DNA of 64,000 bases from the NCBI GenBank assembly GCA_943736015.1, contig OX031062.1, positions 26,199,462 through 26,263,461 on the forward strand, in the 5' to 3' direction. The notes below the pieces were generated by a model. The model did not search any database and had not been told where the DNA came from. It was given only the letters and a program-made list of their open reading frames with translations. This document shows, piece after piece, positions 1-12,631 of the stretch. Source of the DNA: Tridacna crocea (Eukaryota; Mollusca; Bivalvia; Cardiida; Cardiidae). Numbering within the stretch: position 1 is the first letter of the stretch; every line of letters starts with the position of its first letter. The position numbers were made by a program, and so were the translations under genes.

Positions 1-1639
1 CGAACAATTTCTTCCTTTCTCGTAACATTTTCTATTCTTTTTCAAAATTATACTTTTATTAAGGAGATCTGTAAATTTTCCCCTAAATTATCCCAAATTG
101 TATGAGTCCAAGATGCTGTATCAGGAAAGGGTAATTCCTCTTTTTATCTATTAGCAGATGAATACAAATTGTGAAATCTTATTGCATGAATTCGTTCTGT
201 TCGTTAAAGGTGGGTATATAGGTTTTTCACATCACACAAAATTAAATAATATATATATATATCACTGAAATTTATATGAAAAAAACAATACAAATTATCA
301 ATAATTAAGAATCATAATATTACAAAAAATCGGGGGTGGTATTCCCTTAAAAGGCTGTTACCCATTAGGCTATTTTTAGATTTCGCACCAAAAAATAAAA
401 AAAAGGTTTGTGGGAATGTTGATTATAAATAAGTGACTGGCATGTGACTAATGACGCATAAATTCCATAAGAAACATGTATTTATTTTCAATAGTGTCTT
501 TTTCGGACGCTATGCTTGAAGCTTCGACTATGTATTTCTAGTATGTAAATGAGCAAATTGTAAAAATAGACAGTGTGTCCCGTCGGTGTCGACCTGGGCT
601 GTGGTAAATCTCTTATTTCTCTTGTTGTCGGATGGTTTTCGACTACTGGGGTTTAATGAAAGAAAATTATACGGCTTTGGGAGTATAAAGATTTTTTTTT
701 TTTTGTATTTTTGTAAAATTTTTGTCCCAAAGTCTGAAGGACCACCTGTAACGGATGAAAAGGAAGCAGAATAAAACCGAGTCTTTTTATACTATTACAG
801 TATTACTGTAAGTTTTGCTGCTTTTCTCTCAAAAACCCGATCTTCAGTGACTATTTACAGCCACAAGAGTAGATGTTCAATGACCTGTCGCAGGTGTTAC
901 ATATCTCCCCGTGTTTCATATTTGATATTGTCTTTTATTCTAGTCCCCCTTGATCACCGATTTCAACACTAACTTATGGAAATAAAATACAGCTCTACCC
1001 ATACCCTTCTGTAATAAAAGAGCTGTGCAGCACTGATAATGACAAAAGAACAAAATCATTGTTCCACTTTTATAATATAAAATAGCGTATTTCACATGTG
1101 GTGGTACCTAATCGGATAAGGTTGTACACACGGTGGGTAGACGAGGGGTCGAATGGCTAGGTTAGAGATTATTCAGTGTCGACCGATTACAGTGCTGACA
1201 GCACTTTGATTTAATTCGTTCCTCAAACGCAAGAAAATGTATAAAATTCCTGAAAAGGGGGGGGGGGTAATTATTATCCCTCTTTGTAATTAGAATATAG
1301 CGTTTATAAATTTATAACTGGTAATTCTAAGAAGGGATAAAGGAAAAAGTGGCTTGATTACTGAGTATGTTGCACAATAATACTCGTTTTATAATCACAG
1401 CAGATTTTCTAGGATAATATTATAGTGGAAGTAGCTGTTTTAATTTAGGGATGTAAGATTAAACTTAAATTATACCATTTGGCAGCATGGGAAACAGTTT
1501 GAACATGACAATCTGTGATGGTGCTCTCGGTACAAGTGCGAGTCGTTAGCAGTAAAAAATGAATTTTGGAATCAGGCAAGAGGTAAACAAAACATAGAGA
1601 GACTCGGCAATAACTTTTTCTTCCGAGCGACTCAAAGTT
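1..1639. other. Left-edge non-coding sequence
   Basis: AT-rich, with a short TATA run and an 11-base G run near 1258. No gene, named repeat or splice structure seen. Confidence 0.5.
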
Positions 1640-1905
1640 AGTCGGTTGGTTGTATGTGGGTTTAACCCCACTTTAACAGCTAAGGTCATATCATGGCGGT
1701 CGGTGACGCACATGTGTTTCCTGGCTTTCTCACACCGGTACTTACACAACTTTCTTTCCAAAGCCACCGACTACTTTACTCACATGCTTCAGCAGAGGTG
1801 AGAGGCGAAAATACGCCGGAAAGAAAGTTCCCTCAACCGGGTATCGAACTCACAACCTCCAGATCATGAGTCCAATACGCTCACCACTGAGCCACGCGGG
1901 CGGGC
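1640..1905 (-). mobile_element. tRNA-derived SINE, family A
   Basis: Read on the minus strand it begins with a tRNA-like head: A box TGGCTCAGTGG and B box GTTCGATACCC. A ~190-bp body follows with GAGAAAGCCAGGAAACA-type sequence. Homologous to 55319-55577. The second half of a tRNA cloverleaf is degraded, so it is not a tRNA gene. Confidence 0.8.
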
Positions 1906-2102
1906 GACTCAAAGGTAGACCGATTGTTAATTACCAGATTATCATTTTCACAATAATAGCCATATTTTTAAATGGTATCATTTAGATTTAAATATATTTT
2001 GACACCTGTTTTGTGTACCTTCTGCAGTTATTACTTTAACACTTTGACAAAAAATAAAACATTGTTCAGCGATGAGTGAAGAATAAACTCTGTCCCAACA
2101 AC

Positions 2103-2255
2103 CAGAGCTCCAGATAGAGGGAGTGATTTAGATTTCAAAACTGAAAATATTAATAATTCTTCACTAAACCCTATGTTATGGGTACTCGAAATATAGGGCT
2201 TGGAAGAGAAATAAAGGATTTAGATTACCATCACTCCCTCTTATTTGGAGCTCTG
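2103..2255. mobile_element. hAT-like MITE, second copy
   Basis: CAGAGCTCCAGATAGAGGGA .. GGAGCTCTG, same interior as 34783-34972. No target duplication is visible. Confidence 0.7.
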
Positions 2256-2263
2256 TATATCTA

Positions 2264-2490
2264 TTTAAGTCTTTACCACACGAGAAAATTTTAGAATGGT
2301 TCAAATTGAAAGCATTTGCAGACGACAAAATAAAGGTGGCTAAATTGAAATTTGTTCTGGGAAGGGCAGAAAACACTGTGGGAAAAGGAGAAAATGCTGG
2401 TTACCAGCATTTTCTCCTTTTCCCACAGTGTTTTCAAGAGGCTTCTTTCTCAGTGGCGTCAAAAGTAGGGATTGTGTGGTAATGAGTTAA
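2264..2490. mobile_element. HP1 palindromic MITE (reverse form)
   Basis: Type copy of the dominant family. TTAA lies at both ends. One half is GACAAAATTTTAGACTGG-like with TTGCAGACGACAAAATAAA; the other has GTCAAAAGTAGGGATTGTGT. The centre is a ~65-bp stem, AAAACACTGTGGGAAAAGG, with core AAATGCTGG/CCAGCATTT. About 230 bp, no coding capacity. Confidence 0.85.
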
Positions 2491-3166
2491 TCAGGCCTCG
2501 CAAAGAATTTGGCCCGGCTTGGGAGGCGAACCAGTGAACCCTTGTTCTCAAGCCCTAAGCACTAAAAGTGCTTAGGACTTAACGGTAGATATCATAAAAG
2601 TAACCAACGTCTTCAGAAAGTTAAAACTCATGTCTACATGAATTTAGATTTATATCAGCATGAAGTATAAATAGATGAGTGTTTTTAGTGATTTCCAATA
2701 AATAGTTTTGTTTTTGGTTCTTTCCCTTGTTTGTTTGATACACTGTTGGTGAAATGCTAATCCCACGTAACGAAATGCTAAACACTTGGCACTTGGCACA
2801 GATAGGAAATCATGTGAATACAAAATGCTGAATATGTAATTATGGAAGACTTCGTGCATCATTGTCCAAAAGCTTTATGTATATCATGACTAGTAATACC
2901 TTATTATAATGCCAGCCCTTTCAGCACTGTTGGCGGAAACAAGGGCTTGTGCAGACGGTTTAGGTTAAGATCGGACTGCACAGAAAGTGCGATCTTATGT
3001 AGGACTTCTAACGTTCGCCTGTCTACTGTCAAGTCAAGCATGTAAGATGAAAATCTTAGAGTTTAAATGGACTGCATTGCAATCATCGAAATAGGTTCAG
3101 TTTATATGAGCCGTGCTCCACAGCTTTAACTCTTTGCCAAACGACAGAATTTTAGACTTTTGAAAT

Positions 3167-3425
3167 TAGCCCTTTACCCCATAAGGCATTTCTATGGTAT
3201 GTCTAATTGACCCTTAATAACAGCAAGGATGAAACCGTTTCTTATGTGTATATGACACCTTTTGATAGCATAGAAAACGTTGTGACAAAAGGCGAAATTG
3301 CTCGTCACGAGCAATTTCACCTTTTGCCACAATGTTTTCCAAATGTTTTCCAAAGGCTCCTACAATGCCACAATGTTTTCCAAAGGCAATGCGTAGAAAT
3401 GAGTATCTATGGAGTAAAGGGTTAA
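3167..3425. mobile_element. HP1b variant, core TTGCTCG/CGAGCAA
   Basis: Ends CCCTTTACCCCATAAGG and GGAGTAAAGGGTTAA. The stem core is GAAATTGCTCG/CGAGCAATTTC in place of the usual AAATGCTGG. It is inserted in a truncated HP1 (3128-3166). Part of the right arm is duplicated. Confidence 0.8.
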
Positions 3426-4000
3426 GTATGTATTTAGGCTTGAACAATTTGATAATAAAGCAAATTTGCTACTACCAAAACTTCCACAAGCACTATATAC
3501 AGCCGCCAAATGACATGATGCTTAAACACTTAGTACAAACCAGTGTTTTGTGTAGCGGCCTTTGTTGCAATGCATTCTAGGCACTAATTTTGCGTGAATC
3601 GCTAAAAGATTTCAGTGGAGCCTGTGGAATAGCAGTCCATATGTGAGACTGGTCTTTTTGCAGTTCAAGTTTTATACGGTAACCGTTTGGTTGGGAGGGC
3701 GCCGGCGACGTCGTTCGATAGAGTCCTACAAAGGTTCTTTTGGTGAAAAATCTGATGATATAGGCATAGGAAGGATATTAATATTGTTTTGTTTAAAAAA
3801 AAAAACTGAAGCGAGTAACCTGTATACATCACTTGTAACGCTGGAAGTTGATGTTCAAATGCTTAAAAACATCAAAACTAAGGAATGGATGATAACGTTC
3901 CAGTACTGTAGCATATGGTGTCGTTAAGTTTCTATAGAAATGCAAAGTTGGGGGGTCTATGAATTACAGCTTTTCCTCCCAAAAGGATCACAAATACCCT

Positions 4001-4357
4001 TCAAAAAACATGCGTTGAACAACATGTTTGTCTAAACATTTTCACCAGGAAGTGGATCGATACGACGTCAACCACTTTACTGCCTAAATGAGAAAGACTA
4101 AAGAGAAAGCAGGATATTTGCCCAAGTTTGTCTCCTAAATCGAATACGTCGTCTGTATCACGCAAAACATGTTGCTCGCTGATGACGACATAATATAGAG
4201 CGTATGGTAGGACGTATCGGGCGTATGCCCGATTAAAAGTTTGTCCACTGGTCGGCAAGGGAGTAAGGATGCTAAGGACATTTAATGCTGCTGTCTGAAA
4301 GCGATAGCTAAGACGCTGTTGGATATCTTTACGTTTTGACGTCAAGGGGGTCGCCAT
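4001..4357 (-). CDS. Weak candidate coding exon/ORF, two hydrophobic segments
   Basis: A 118-codon ORF lies in a stretch with no recognisable repeat and higher GC than its surroundings. From residue 48 it has YVLPYALYYVVISEQHV, and later ISCFLFSLSHLGSKVVDVV, both membrane-segment-like. I recognise no family, and the start ATG has no other support. It may be a fragment of a multi-exon membrane protein, a decayed gene, or chance. Confidence 0.2.
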   Translation of the reverse strand: MATPLTSKRKDIQQRLSYRFQTAALNVLSILTPLPTSGQTFNRAYARYVLPYALYYVVISEQHVLRDTDDVFDLGDKLGQISCFLFSLSHLGSKVVDVVSIHFLVKMFRQTCCSTHVF

Positions 4358-5204
4358 GACCTCTAAGCATTAATAGGAACGCTGCCTGAATATTTGTAAT
4401 GTCTCCATACAGATTGTAAGGTGTTTTTGTGCACTTAGAATCGTCTAGCAGCCTCAATTCGTGCTTTCTCTGTTTAAAGCATGCCAACGGCTTGTCAACG
4501 TTCATTTTCGGATAGAAATGGCATCTCTCATTTGCATAAAAACCCAAAACATTTTTGTTTTCTGACTCTCACAAAGGCATTCAAAGACTACCAGTGATTA
4601 GAATGATAAAAATACTGGAAAACTAAGCGACCGGACGTAAAATGTACGTTTTCAAAATTAACGTCTGAGAAACAATCGTGTGGTTCCACGGAAGAATTCA
4701 AACATGATTTGTCTATATAATTCATAAAATGGTTTGGCTGTTTCTTACCCACACAAGTATATTTTATACCGTATTATGAAATGCACAAGAACTTTTTTAC
4801 TGCTAATATATATGTACAAAGACTTGCAGCGAACATTGGTATTTGTCTATTTATTAGTATTATTTTTTGTTTGAAATTTATATTGAAACTTATATTTCCA
4901 AGAAGTTTGAAGCAAAAATCAGGATTGATTGCCCTGGGATTTATGTTATTGCACCCATTTTTCGCTCGCTGCTTTTTAGAGCAGAGTTTTAGGTTTTGCA
5001 CAACGCATATTGATTTCATCCTGTGCAAGAGAGGGAATGCATCAAAGCAGACAGGTCAATATTGTAAAAAATATGACATGCGCTGACAATGGCTACAATG
5101 GTGCTTTGCGAAAGATACAAAGGCATCTGAATCATGCTATAGATTGGTTCTTTGACATGCATAAAATTGACAAATAGCAACAAGTTTATTCATCAATCAC
5201 CTTT

Positions 5205-5433
5205 TTAACCCTTTCCCAAACAATCCCTGGTTTTTACGGGTCTGGAGGAGTAGCCTTTTGAAAACATTGTGGGAAAAGGAGAAAATGCTGGTAACCAGCA
5301 TTTTCTCCTTTTCCCACAATGTTTTCTACCCTATCATAGACAGAAATCATCTTTTCAGGAAGAGTTGAATTGTCGTCTACAAATGCTTTCAATTCGGTCT
5401 AGTCCAAAAGCTTGTCGTTTGGGAAAGGGTTAA
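5205..5433. mobile_element. HP1 MITE (forward form)
   Basis: TTAA both ends; a perfect central stem around TGCTGGTAACCAGCA. Confidence 0.85.
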
Positions 5434-5644
5434 GAGAACAGGACTCCATTCATTCTGCATAGAGCTGACAATGTATGTAATGGTATATATATTTGAGCCA
5501 TACACTGGCAAGAGGAGGCTTAATGCATCTTCGTGATACAGAGAAAGTCATCGTGCAGTATTGTACATCCATAAAATCTGTTTTGTATAACAAACTATTG
5601 AATTATGGGGTACACCGGTCCTTTGACATACAGAATAATGACCA

Positions 5645-5760
5645 ATAGCGAAAAGTTTCAGCTCGGGTCAGCCTGCACGGACTGCGCAGGCTGACCCGTG
5701 TCGATAGCTTTCGCAGATGCATTAAGCCCCATTTTCACAGCGCATGACGTAGTTTCACTT
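5645..5760. repeat. HP2 palindromic repeat
   Basis: CGGGTCAGCCTGCAC and its inverse GCGCAGGCTGACCCG form a hairpin, followed by GCAGATGCATTAAGCCCCAT. Related copies: 6366-6440, 16200-16290, 19850-19945, 23025-23110, 35425-35500, 60005-60210. Confidence 0.65.
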
Positions 5761-5991
5761 ATGAGTGTAGGGCAGTTTCACTTAAAGAAACTGGTAATTT
5801 ACTAAACAATAATTGCGATAAGCTAAAAATGAGCAATGCTCTACCAAAATGGGGCTTAGTTCATCTCCGTGTTACATAATACCGGGCAAGCCATCACATG
5901 ATCATATATCCATAAAATGCATTTTGTCAAACAATCGACAGAATCACGAGGTAAACTGGTCCATAGGCGTACAGAAAATTGGCACGTAGCG

Positions 5992-6345
5992 AACGTTGTC
6001 TGCTCATGTCATATTCTTCGAAGATTCGACCTGTCTTATATGACGCATCACTAGCCCCGAAAGCGGGCAGACTGTAATATTACGCTCTATAAAGTAGCAA
6101 TATAGAGAATAGCTTTTACCCATACGTTTGAGGAGAAATGAGACCTGCTGTAGCTTCAGATTTCTCTAAACTGCTGATCATAGCTGAGTGAATTGCACGG
6201 GGTAGCGTTTTATTGAGTAAACGTTTATTTTAGTTTGAAATTAAAAGTAACGGTTATCGCGTAGGAAAGTGGTGCGGTTCTGCACCTAGGATGCCCAAAT
6301 TAGATAGATGAGTATTTATAGAATGCCACCTAGCGGGAGATAATG
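5992..6345 (+). mobile_element. R350 copy
   Basis: Near full length, from GTTGTCTGCTCATGTCATAT to GCGGGAGATAATG. A short repeat, GTAGCGA, occurs on both sides. Confidence 0.7.
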
Positions 6346-6559
6346 CAGTAGCGAGAAGTTTCGGCCTAAGCGCAGGCTGACCTGAGTCGATACTTTTCGC
6401 AGATGCATTTAGCCCCCTTTTCACAGAGCACGGGTTTAATGTTAAGAGTATTATTAATTTCCATATGCAGGCAGTATTATGCTAAACTTAAGCCTTTGAA
6501 GTCTCACAGAGACTATCAATCCAAGATCAGCATTCAGTTGTTGATTGGATCTTTAAGAT

Positions 6560-6898
6560 CTCGTTATCTGCGAATGTCATATTCTTGGAAGATTCGACCT
6601 GTCTGCTATGACGCATCACCGATCCCATATACAAGGGAAAAAGTAGGGCTTACGCCGAAGCTATTTCCTAAACCTGTAGGGGCTGTTTTAATAAATTGTC
6701 GGTGCTTATATAGGCTACATACTAGTTGAGCATAGTTGAATGAACGGCACTAGGTAGCGTTTAATGGAGTAAACGTTTATTTTAGTTTGAAATTTAAAGT
6801 AACGGTTGTCGCGTAGAAAAGTAGTCCTGTTCTGTACCCAGAATGCCCAAATTAGACAGATATGTATTTGCAGACTGCCATCTGGAAGGAGACGATGT
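6560..6898 (+). mobile_element. R350 copy, diverged
   Basis: Same order of blocks as 5992-6345 (CATATTCTTGGAAGATTCGA, then AACGGTTGTCGCGTAG), but the middle is replaced or strongly diverged. It lies about 210 bp downstream of the first copy. Confidence 0.6.
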
Positions 6899-7508
6899 TA
6901 AGGTCTACATACATGACACGAATTCATTAAAAAAAAAAAACGCAATATCTTAGTCCGTATTTTTTGTTTCATAAATGACGGGACTCCTTGCACTGTAGGT
7001 CTATATATAAACAGTCTATGGATTTATTAAACCAGAAGAAACTCATTTGCAAGGAGAGTTCATTGTACTTTTATATGCTTTGCTACTGAAGATTACACAG
7101 GTTTTAACAACCCTGAAGAAGACGGTTTTAGAAAATGGTATGGAAGAAAAAAGAGGTGAAAATGCTGGTAGGCCTATCCAACAAATTTAACGTTTCGCAC
7201 ATTTCGCAATGTTTTCTTTTCTATCAAAGATATAATTTTTTTTGAGCCACAAAGGGGTCTATATTTTTTTTGTAACGCCTCCATTATGGAGGAGAGTTAA
7301 GATAATATCACCAGCAGACGACTTTTTCCCCTTACGGCGAATGCTGATTGCTGCCATTTTCTCCTTTTCCCACATTGTTTTCAAAAAGCTTCCTCTTATG
7401 GTCATGTAAAATCGTTCGCTGAAGGGTTAATTAATGACCAGTTGATTATTAGTTTCGCCCTCTGAGGTTAACAAGAAATCAGCGGAGGATATAACATCTG
7501 GTTTTTTT

Positions 7509-7724
7509 TTAACCCTTTACCAGACGATAACATTTTAACCTTGTGCAAATTCAAACCATTTGCAGACGAGGATGTCAGTGTGGCTCATTTTTTTCTGATA
7601 GGGTAGAAATCAATGTTGGAAAAGGAGAAAATGCTGGTAACCAGCATTTTCTCCTTTTCTCATAATGTTTTTCAAACGGTCTCTTTTCCAGTAAAAGTCG
7701 ACATTGTCTATTGTAACGGGTTAA
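7509..7724. mobile_element. HP1 MITE (reverse form)
   Basis: TTAA both ends, core TGCTGGTAACCAGCA. A decayed copy lies just upstream (7085-7430). Confidence 0.8.
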
Positions 7725-7964
7725 AAAAGGGACTAATTTAGAATTACCTTTCTCTATGCAATTATCGGCGAATTGCGGAATAAATCATCACAGATCACTC
7801 GAGAATATGTTAATGAGCATGTGGTCGCGGTATTTTTTTCTGTGTATTCTTATTGCATGGTCTTACATAAACAGGAGAAAAAATAAAAGATCTGTAACTC
7901 ATTTCTCCATTGGCTTTCATTCGATCCTGTTTTTTCTCGTGCGCGAGAGAGAGGCAAAAGAGAA

Positions 7965-7989
7965 GATGAAGAAGAAGAAGAAGAAGAAG

Positions 7990-8036
<47 letters not shown>
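7965..8036. repeat. (AAG)n/(AG)n microsatellite
   Basis: AAG repeats pass into AG repeats. The 104-codon frame across it is low-complexity and not a gene. Confidence 0.9.
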
Positions 8037-8037
<1 letters not shown>

Positions 8038-8098
8038 CTTGAATGTTCTGGGGGAAAAAAGGCCTGTTAGCTCGTTACGGCAATTTCTGTATTTGGTG

Positions 8099-8343
8099 CA
8101 GTGTTTTCAGAAAAGCGAAATGTCACATAGTTTACTGCGCAATGTTTTCAGGAAAGCGACATGTGACATAGTTTACTGCGCATTTTTTTCAGAAAAGCGA
8201 CATGTGACATAGTTTACTGCGCAATGTTTTCAGAAAAGCGACATGTGGCATAGTTTACCGCGCAATGTTTTCAGAAAAGCGACATGTGACATAGTTTACC
8301 GCGCAATGTTTTCAGAAAAGCGACATGTGACCGAGTTTACTGC
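8099..8343. repeat. 41-bp tandem array, six units
   Basis: Six head-to-tail units of 41 bp share TTTTCAGAAAAGCGACATGT and ATAGTTTACTGCGC, with few substitutions. Confidence 0.85.
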
Positions 8344-8739
8344 CATTCGTTATCGCGTTGCATCTGCAGACGGCAATTTTCGTCTGGAAGTCATCACATG
8401 TGCAGACGGCAAATGAACCTTGGCGCAGGTGGTTGGATTTGTCTGTAACAGGATAGAAAACATAGCAGGAAAAGGAGAGAGTGCTGGTTATCAGCATTTT
8501 CTTCAATTTACACCATGTTGCAAAAGACCTTTTTCGACTGGAACACACTCTAATTGGCAACAATTTCCATACTGTCGGTGAAATATGAAAATTGTCCATC
8601 GTCTCTGTAGTACTCATTGAAGAGAAAACTTTATTAAACCGCCAAATATATTAGATGGAAGTTTGAAAGCAACTTTACAAACCAAACTAGATTCATTGAA
8701 TCATTAAAACGTTCTGTTCTGTTCAGACTGATCTACACT

Positions 8740-8973
8740 TTAACCCTTTCTCAAACAATCCCGACTTTTATCATCTGTGTGAGAGAAGCCTTTTAAAAAC
8801 ATTGTGGAAAAAGGAGAAAATGCTGGTAACCAGCATTTTCTCCATTTCCCACAATGTTTTTTCCCTTCCTAAAACAAATTTAAATTCTTTAGTCACATTC
8901 ATTTTGTCGTGTGCAAATGCTTTCAATTTGGAACAGTCTGACTCTACAATTTTGTCGTTTGGTAAAGAGTTAA
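8740..8973. mobile_element. HP1 MITE (forward form)
   Basis: TTAA both ends. A decayed copy lies upstream (about 8396-8560). Confidence 0.8.
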
Positions 8974-9060
8974 CAAGGAATGTGTTTAAGAAACGTAGAC
9001 GGCGTGAGAGAAACAGGAAAATGAATATCCTTATCCAGATTATTTGTTTGTGATTGCGTG

Positions 9061-10217
9061 ACTCAAGATGATGAAAAATTAACCCAACAAGCAGTGCGCT
9101 TCTTTATAATGTGTTCTATAAATCTTTGAAGTTTCAAGATGATAGGTTTTAAAGCTTGGGAGTTATGGCCTGGACAAAAATTCAAACTGAAAATTAACAA
9201 AGGGCAATAACTAAAAAAATAAAAGTCGCAGAGTTATGGTTCATGTGCACTGCACTTCTCCATAATGTGTTCTATCAGTGTATGAAGTTGCAAGTTATTA
9301 GCTTTTATAGTTTGGAAGTTATGGCCTGGACAAAAAATCAAACTGAAAATTAACAAAGGGCAATAACTAAAAAAATAAAGGTCGCGGAGTTATGGTTCAT
9401 GTGCAATGCACTTCTACATAAAGTGTTCTATCACTATATGAGGTTGCAAGTTATTAGCTTTTATAGTTTGGAAGTTATGGCCTGGACAAATTCAAACTGA
9501 AAATTAACAAAGGGCAATAACTCAAAAAATAAAAGTGGAAGAGTTATGGTTCATGTGCGATGCACTTCTCCACAATGTTATCTATCAGTGTATGAAGTTA
9601 ATCATGAGCTTTTATAGTTTAGAAGTTATGGCCTGGACAAAAATTCAAACTGAAAATTAACAAAAGGGCTGTAACTCAAAAAAAAAATAAAAGTGGCAGA
9701 GTTATGGTTCATGTGCACTGCACTTCTCCATAATGTGTTCTATCAGTGTATGAAGTTGCAAGTTATTAGCTTTTATAGTTATGAAGTTATGGCTTGGACA
9801 AAAGTTCAAACTGAAAATTAACAAAGGGCAATAACTCAAAAAATAAAAGTGGCAGAGTTATGTTTCATGTACATTGCACTTTTCCATAATGTGTTCTGTC
9901 AGTGTATGTAGTTTCAATTTAATACCTTTTATGGTATGGAAGTTATGGCCTGAACAAAAATTCAAAGTGAAAAGTTGGTTATTTTAGAAATCAAGGGCAG
10001 ATAATTTTGGAACGGAAACAGCGATAAAAATTCTAAGACCCAGGTGCACAACTAGACATCATGGAGATTCATTGTGGCAAGTTTCAAATAATTCCGATGA
10101 AAACTGTAGGAGGAGTTTCGCACACAAAAAATTGCTAACGGACGGACGGACGGACCGACAGACGGACGGACGGACGACCGGGGGTATAACATAATACGAC
10201 CCTTCGGGCGTATAAAA
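9061..10217. repeat. Tandem array of ~157-bp units with a GACG-rich end
   Basis: About six units of roughly 155-158 bp share CACTTCTCCATAATGTGTTC, GGAAGTTATGGCCTGGACAA and TTAACAAAGGGCAATAACTC. The array ends in GACGGACGGACG-type sequence (10138-10178), then GACCCTTCGGGCGTATAAAA. That terminal hairpin resembles ends of common but unclassified molluscan interspersed repeats. Confidence 0.8.
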
Positions 10218-10744
10218 AGTCTATTCATCCGGGAATTCACATCAATGCTAGGTCAGCACCTAGCGTAGTCAAACTACACCGAAAGAAGAATGACTGGTGC
10301 TGAAGTGACCTCTTTCAGTGTAGCGGAATGCGCTGGCTTTTGACCTATATTTTGGTATTATATTTGAATGAATAAATAGAGATTTGCGATTGGTAAAAAA
10401 TACAGACATATTTACTCTACAGGCCCCTGCAGATTTATTGGTAGACAAATTTACGCGTCCACATTCTTTTCTGTAAAGATATTTCTTGTTGTTTCTCTTG
10501 GACATTACCAGAAAATATCAAAGTGAATACATTTAACGAATTTGGTCAGCTGTCAGCTTTCGAAATCATGGTTAGCTTCTAAAAATAAATTCCGTTTTGG
10601 AAGAGAAGATTTTGTCCACCTCCGTACAGCTACGACCTTTATTAGTGTCTGCATACTTGTACATTTGCGTTCTTTCTACCAGATCAAAGAACTGCAGATT
10701 TCGATTTTTTTTCCATCTTAGTTCATAATTACATAATTATGTAA

Positions 10745-11213
10745 ATACATGTACCTTAAAGCCTTGGTCACACCGAGCTAACGGACGAGTGTCGGGTAAA
10801 AATCGTTCGTATTCGTATATGTCCGTTTCTTATCCGGTAAATCCGCCACTTGACCGGCAAAGTCTGTTCCGTCTATTATAGCACACGGTGCCTCGGTTTA
10901 AAGTCTCATCCGAAAGATTATTACTTGTATTAATTGTAGATGGCTAGACGTGGGGATCGAACCCACACCCTCAAGTGACTCGAACTATCGACTTCGCATG
11001 CATCGGACAATTTATACTGTCGGCCTGTCACGTGACCGGTACGACCCACGTACCTTTGTTTTCGGTACATTTCTGTTCATCGTACGTTGAAAGAAAGCAA
11101 TGTCCGGTTCTCAAGCATTACTCTTCCGTTTTATCCGGTACAAGCCCTTTACTCGTACACGTTAATAGACCGTTTGTTATCCGGTATATATCCGGTAAAC
11201 GTGTTATTTTTTT
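10745..11213. repeat. Unclassified interspersed repeat with TATCCGG motifs and a SINE-like fragment
   Basis: It begins GCCTTGGTCACACCGAGCTA and holds repeated TATCCGGTA/ACCGG motifs. It contains, inverted, a tRNA-like B box (minus strand GTGGGTTCGATCCCCAC, 10952-10968). Probably a nested or tRNA-derived repeat; assignment uncertain. Confidence 0.4.
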
Positions 11214-11545
11214 TTTCTATAAATATTCATCTATCTAATTTGGGCATCCTTGGTAAAGAGCCGAGCCACTTTCCTAGGCGACAACCGTTACTTTGAATTT
11301 CAAACTGAAATAAACGTTTACTCAATATTTAAAACGCTACCTCGTGCAATTCACTCAGCTATGATCAACAGTTTAGAGAAATCTGGAGCTAAAGCAGGTC
11401 TCATATCTCCACAAATGTATTGTAAAAGCTGTTTTCTACATTGCTACTTTATAGAGCGTAATATTACAGTCAGCCCGCTTTCGGGGCTAGTGATGCGTCA
11501 TATAAGACAGTGGAATCTTAGAAGAATATGACATGCGCAGACAAC
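11214..11545 (-). mobile_element. R350 copy, inverted
   Basis: Reverse-complement copy, cut short at the CTATAAATATTC end, where a T tract and a TATCCGGTAAACG-rich repeat adjoin. Confidence 0.7.
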
Positions 11546-11966
11546 GCATGTGCGGTACTCGTGTGGTTTCTTCGCTTCACACACCGATCGCAGGAGCCTG
11601 GAGCTGGATAATAAAATTCTGTATTTTTTGTCGTTTCCCCCACCTTACACATATCCCATAGCCGGTCTGACCAAGCCTTACATATGACTCAAAGCTTATG
11701 AGAACAATATATATATATCCATGTAAGCTGAGCTTATTGCTATCAGAAAAAGAACTCTGATAACGGAGTCTTATAACAGTATATCGATAGTTGAAGTTTT
11801 AGTGTAAGCGGGTAAAATATAGGATTAGGTCTATGATCAAACTGCATTTTCATGCAGTCTGATCATGACCTTTACCTTCTTCAATACCCCCCTCCCCTCC
11901 CCCATCCAAAGCATAATAAGAATGTGAATTTCGCTATATGTATGAAGGTGTGCCAAAAATCGTATC

Positions 11967-12168
11967 AGGACAATTGCCCCCTCCCTCCCCTAGGACAATT
12001 GTCCCCCGGACAATTGCCCCCTGGGGATAGTCCCCCCTGGACCATTGCCCTCCCCCACCCCACCAGCACAATTCTCCCCCCCCCCCGGACTATTGCCCTC
12101 CTTCGGGGGGAAATTGTCCGGGGGAAATTGTCCTGTGGGGGCAATTGTCCAGGGGGGCAATTGTCCTA
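11967..12168. mobile_element. Small foldback element built of GGACAATTGCCCC units
   Basis: The left half is an array of GGACAATTGCCCC-type units. The right half is the inverse, GGGGGCAATTGTCC, meeting near 12080-12105. The ends AGGACAATTG and CAATTGTCCT are inverted. No clear target duplication. Confidence 0.75.
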
Positions 12169-12565
12169 GAATCGCCAAAAACTATAGCGATGATGTTCAA
12201 AATGGCCCTAATACAAATAAAATCTATCCTCCTATGCTCATTTTGTCGTGACGCTAGTGGATATGTTAATTTATGTAATGTGCATACGTATCACTTGGAC
12301 TGGAATTCTGTTAAGTGAGAAACTAATTTGAACTTATTCTCTATTGATCAGAGAAAAGACTTCTTTGACTTTATAGACTGAGTTATGACCTTTGTTAAAA
12401 TCTATTAGACCATCTAAATTGTTTCAAATTGTTGCAATCTTGTGAAATGTCAAAGGTAGGTAATTACGAGATGTAAAAATGCAATGCAATTATTTCGACA
12501 TAATTCCGAAGCAAGAATACTGATAATCAAACCTTGGGCTGATTAGTGCGACTCACTGGCTTTTT

Positions 12566-12631
12566 GCAGACAGTGTAGATCAAGATAAGACTGCACAGAA
12601 CGTGGAGTCTGATCATAGATCTACACTGTCC
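12566..12631. repeat. HP3 hairpin repeat
   Basis: GACAGTGTAGATCAAGATAA and its near-inverse ATCATAGATCTACACTGTC enclose CTGCACAGAACGTGGAG. Other copies: 2945-3003, 14425-14487, 20322-20370, 23428-23485, 23838-23881, 37816-37890, 39064-39119, 39322-39381, 52098-52160. Confidence 0.7.

Noticed and set aside
7756-8070. 104-codon frame with a Lys/Arg/Glu run
   Set aside because: The end is an AAG/AG microsatellite; the rest shows no coding features.
8099-10020. Regularly spaced repeats as a possible CRISPR array
   Set aside because: Units are contiguous with no unique spacers, in a eukaryotic setting.
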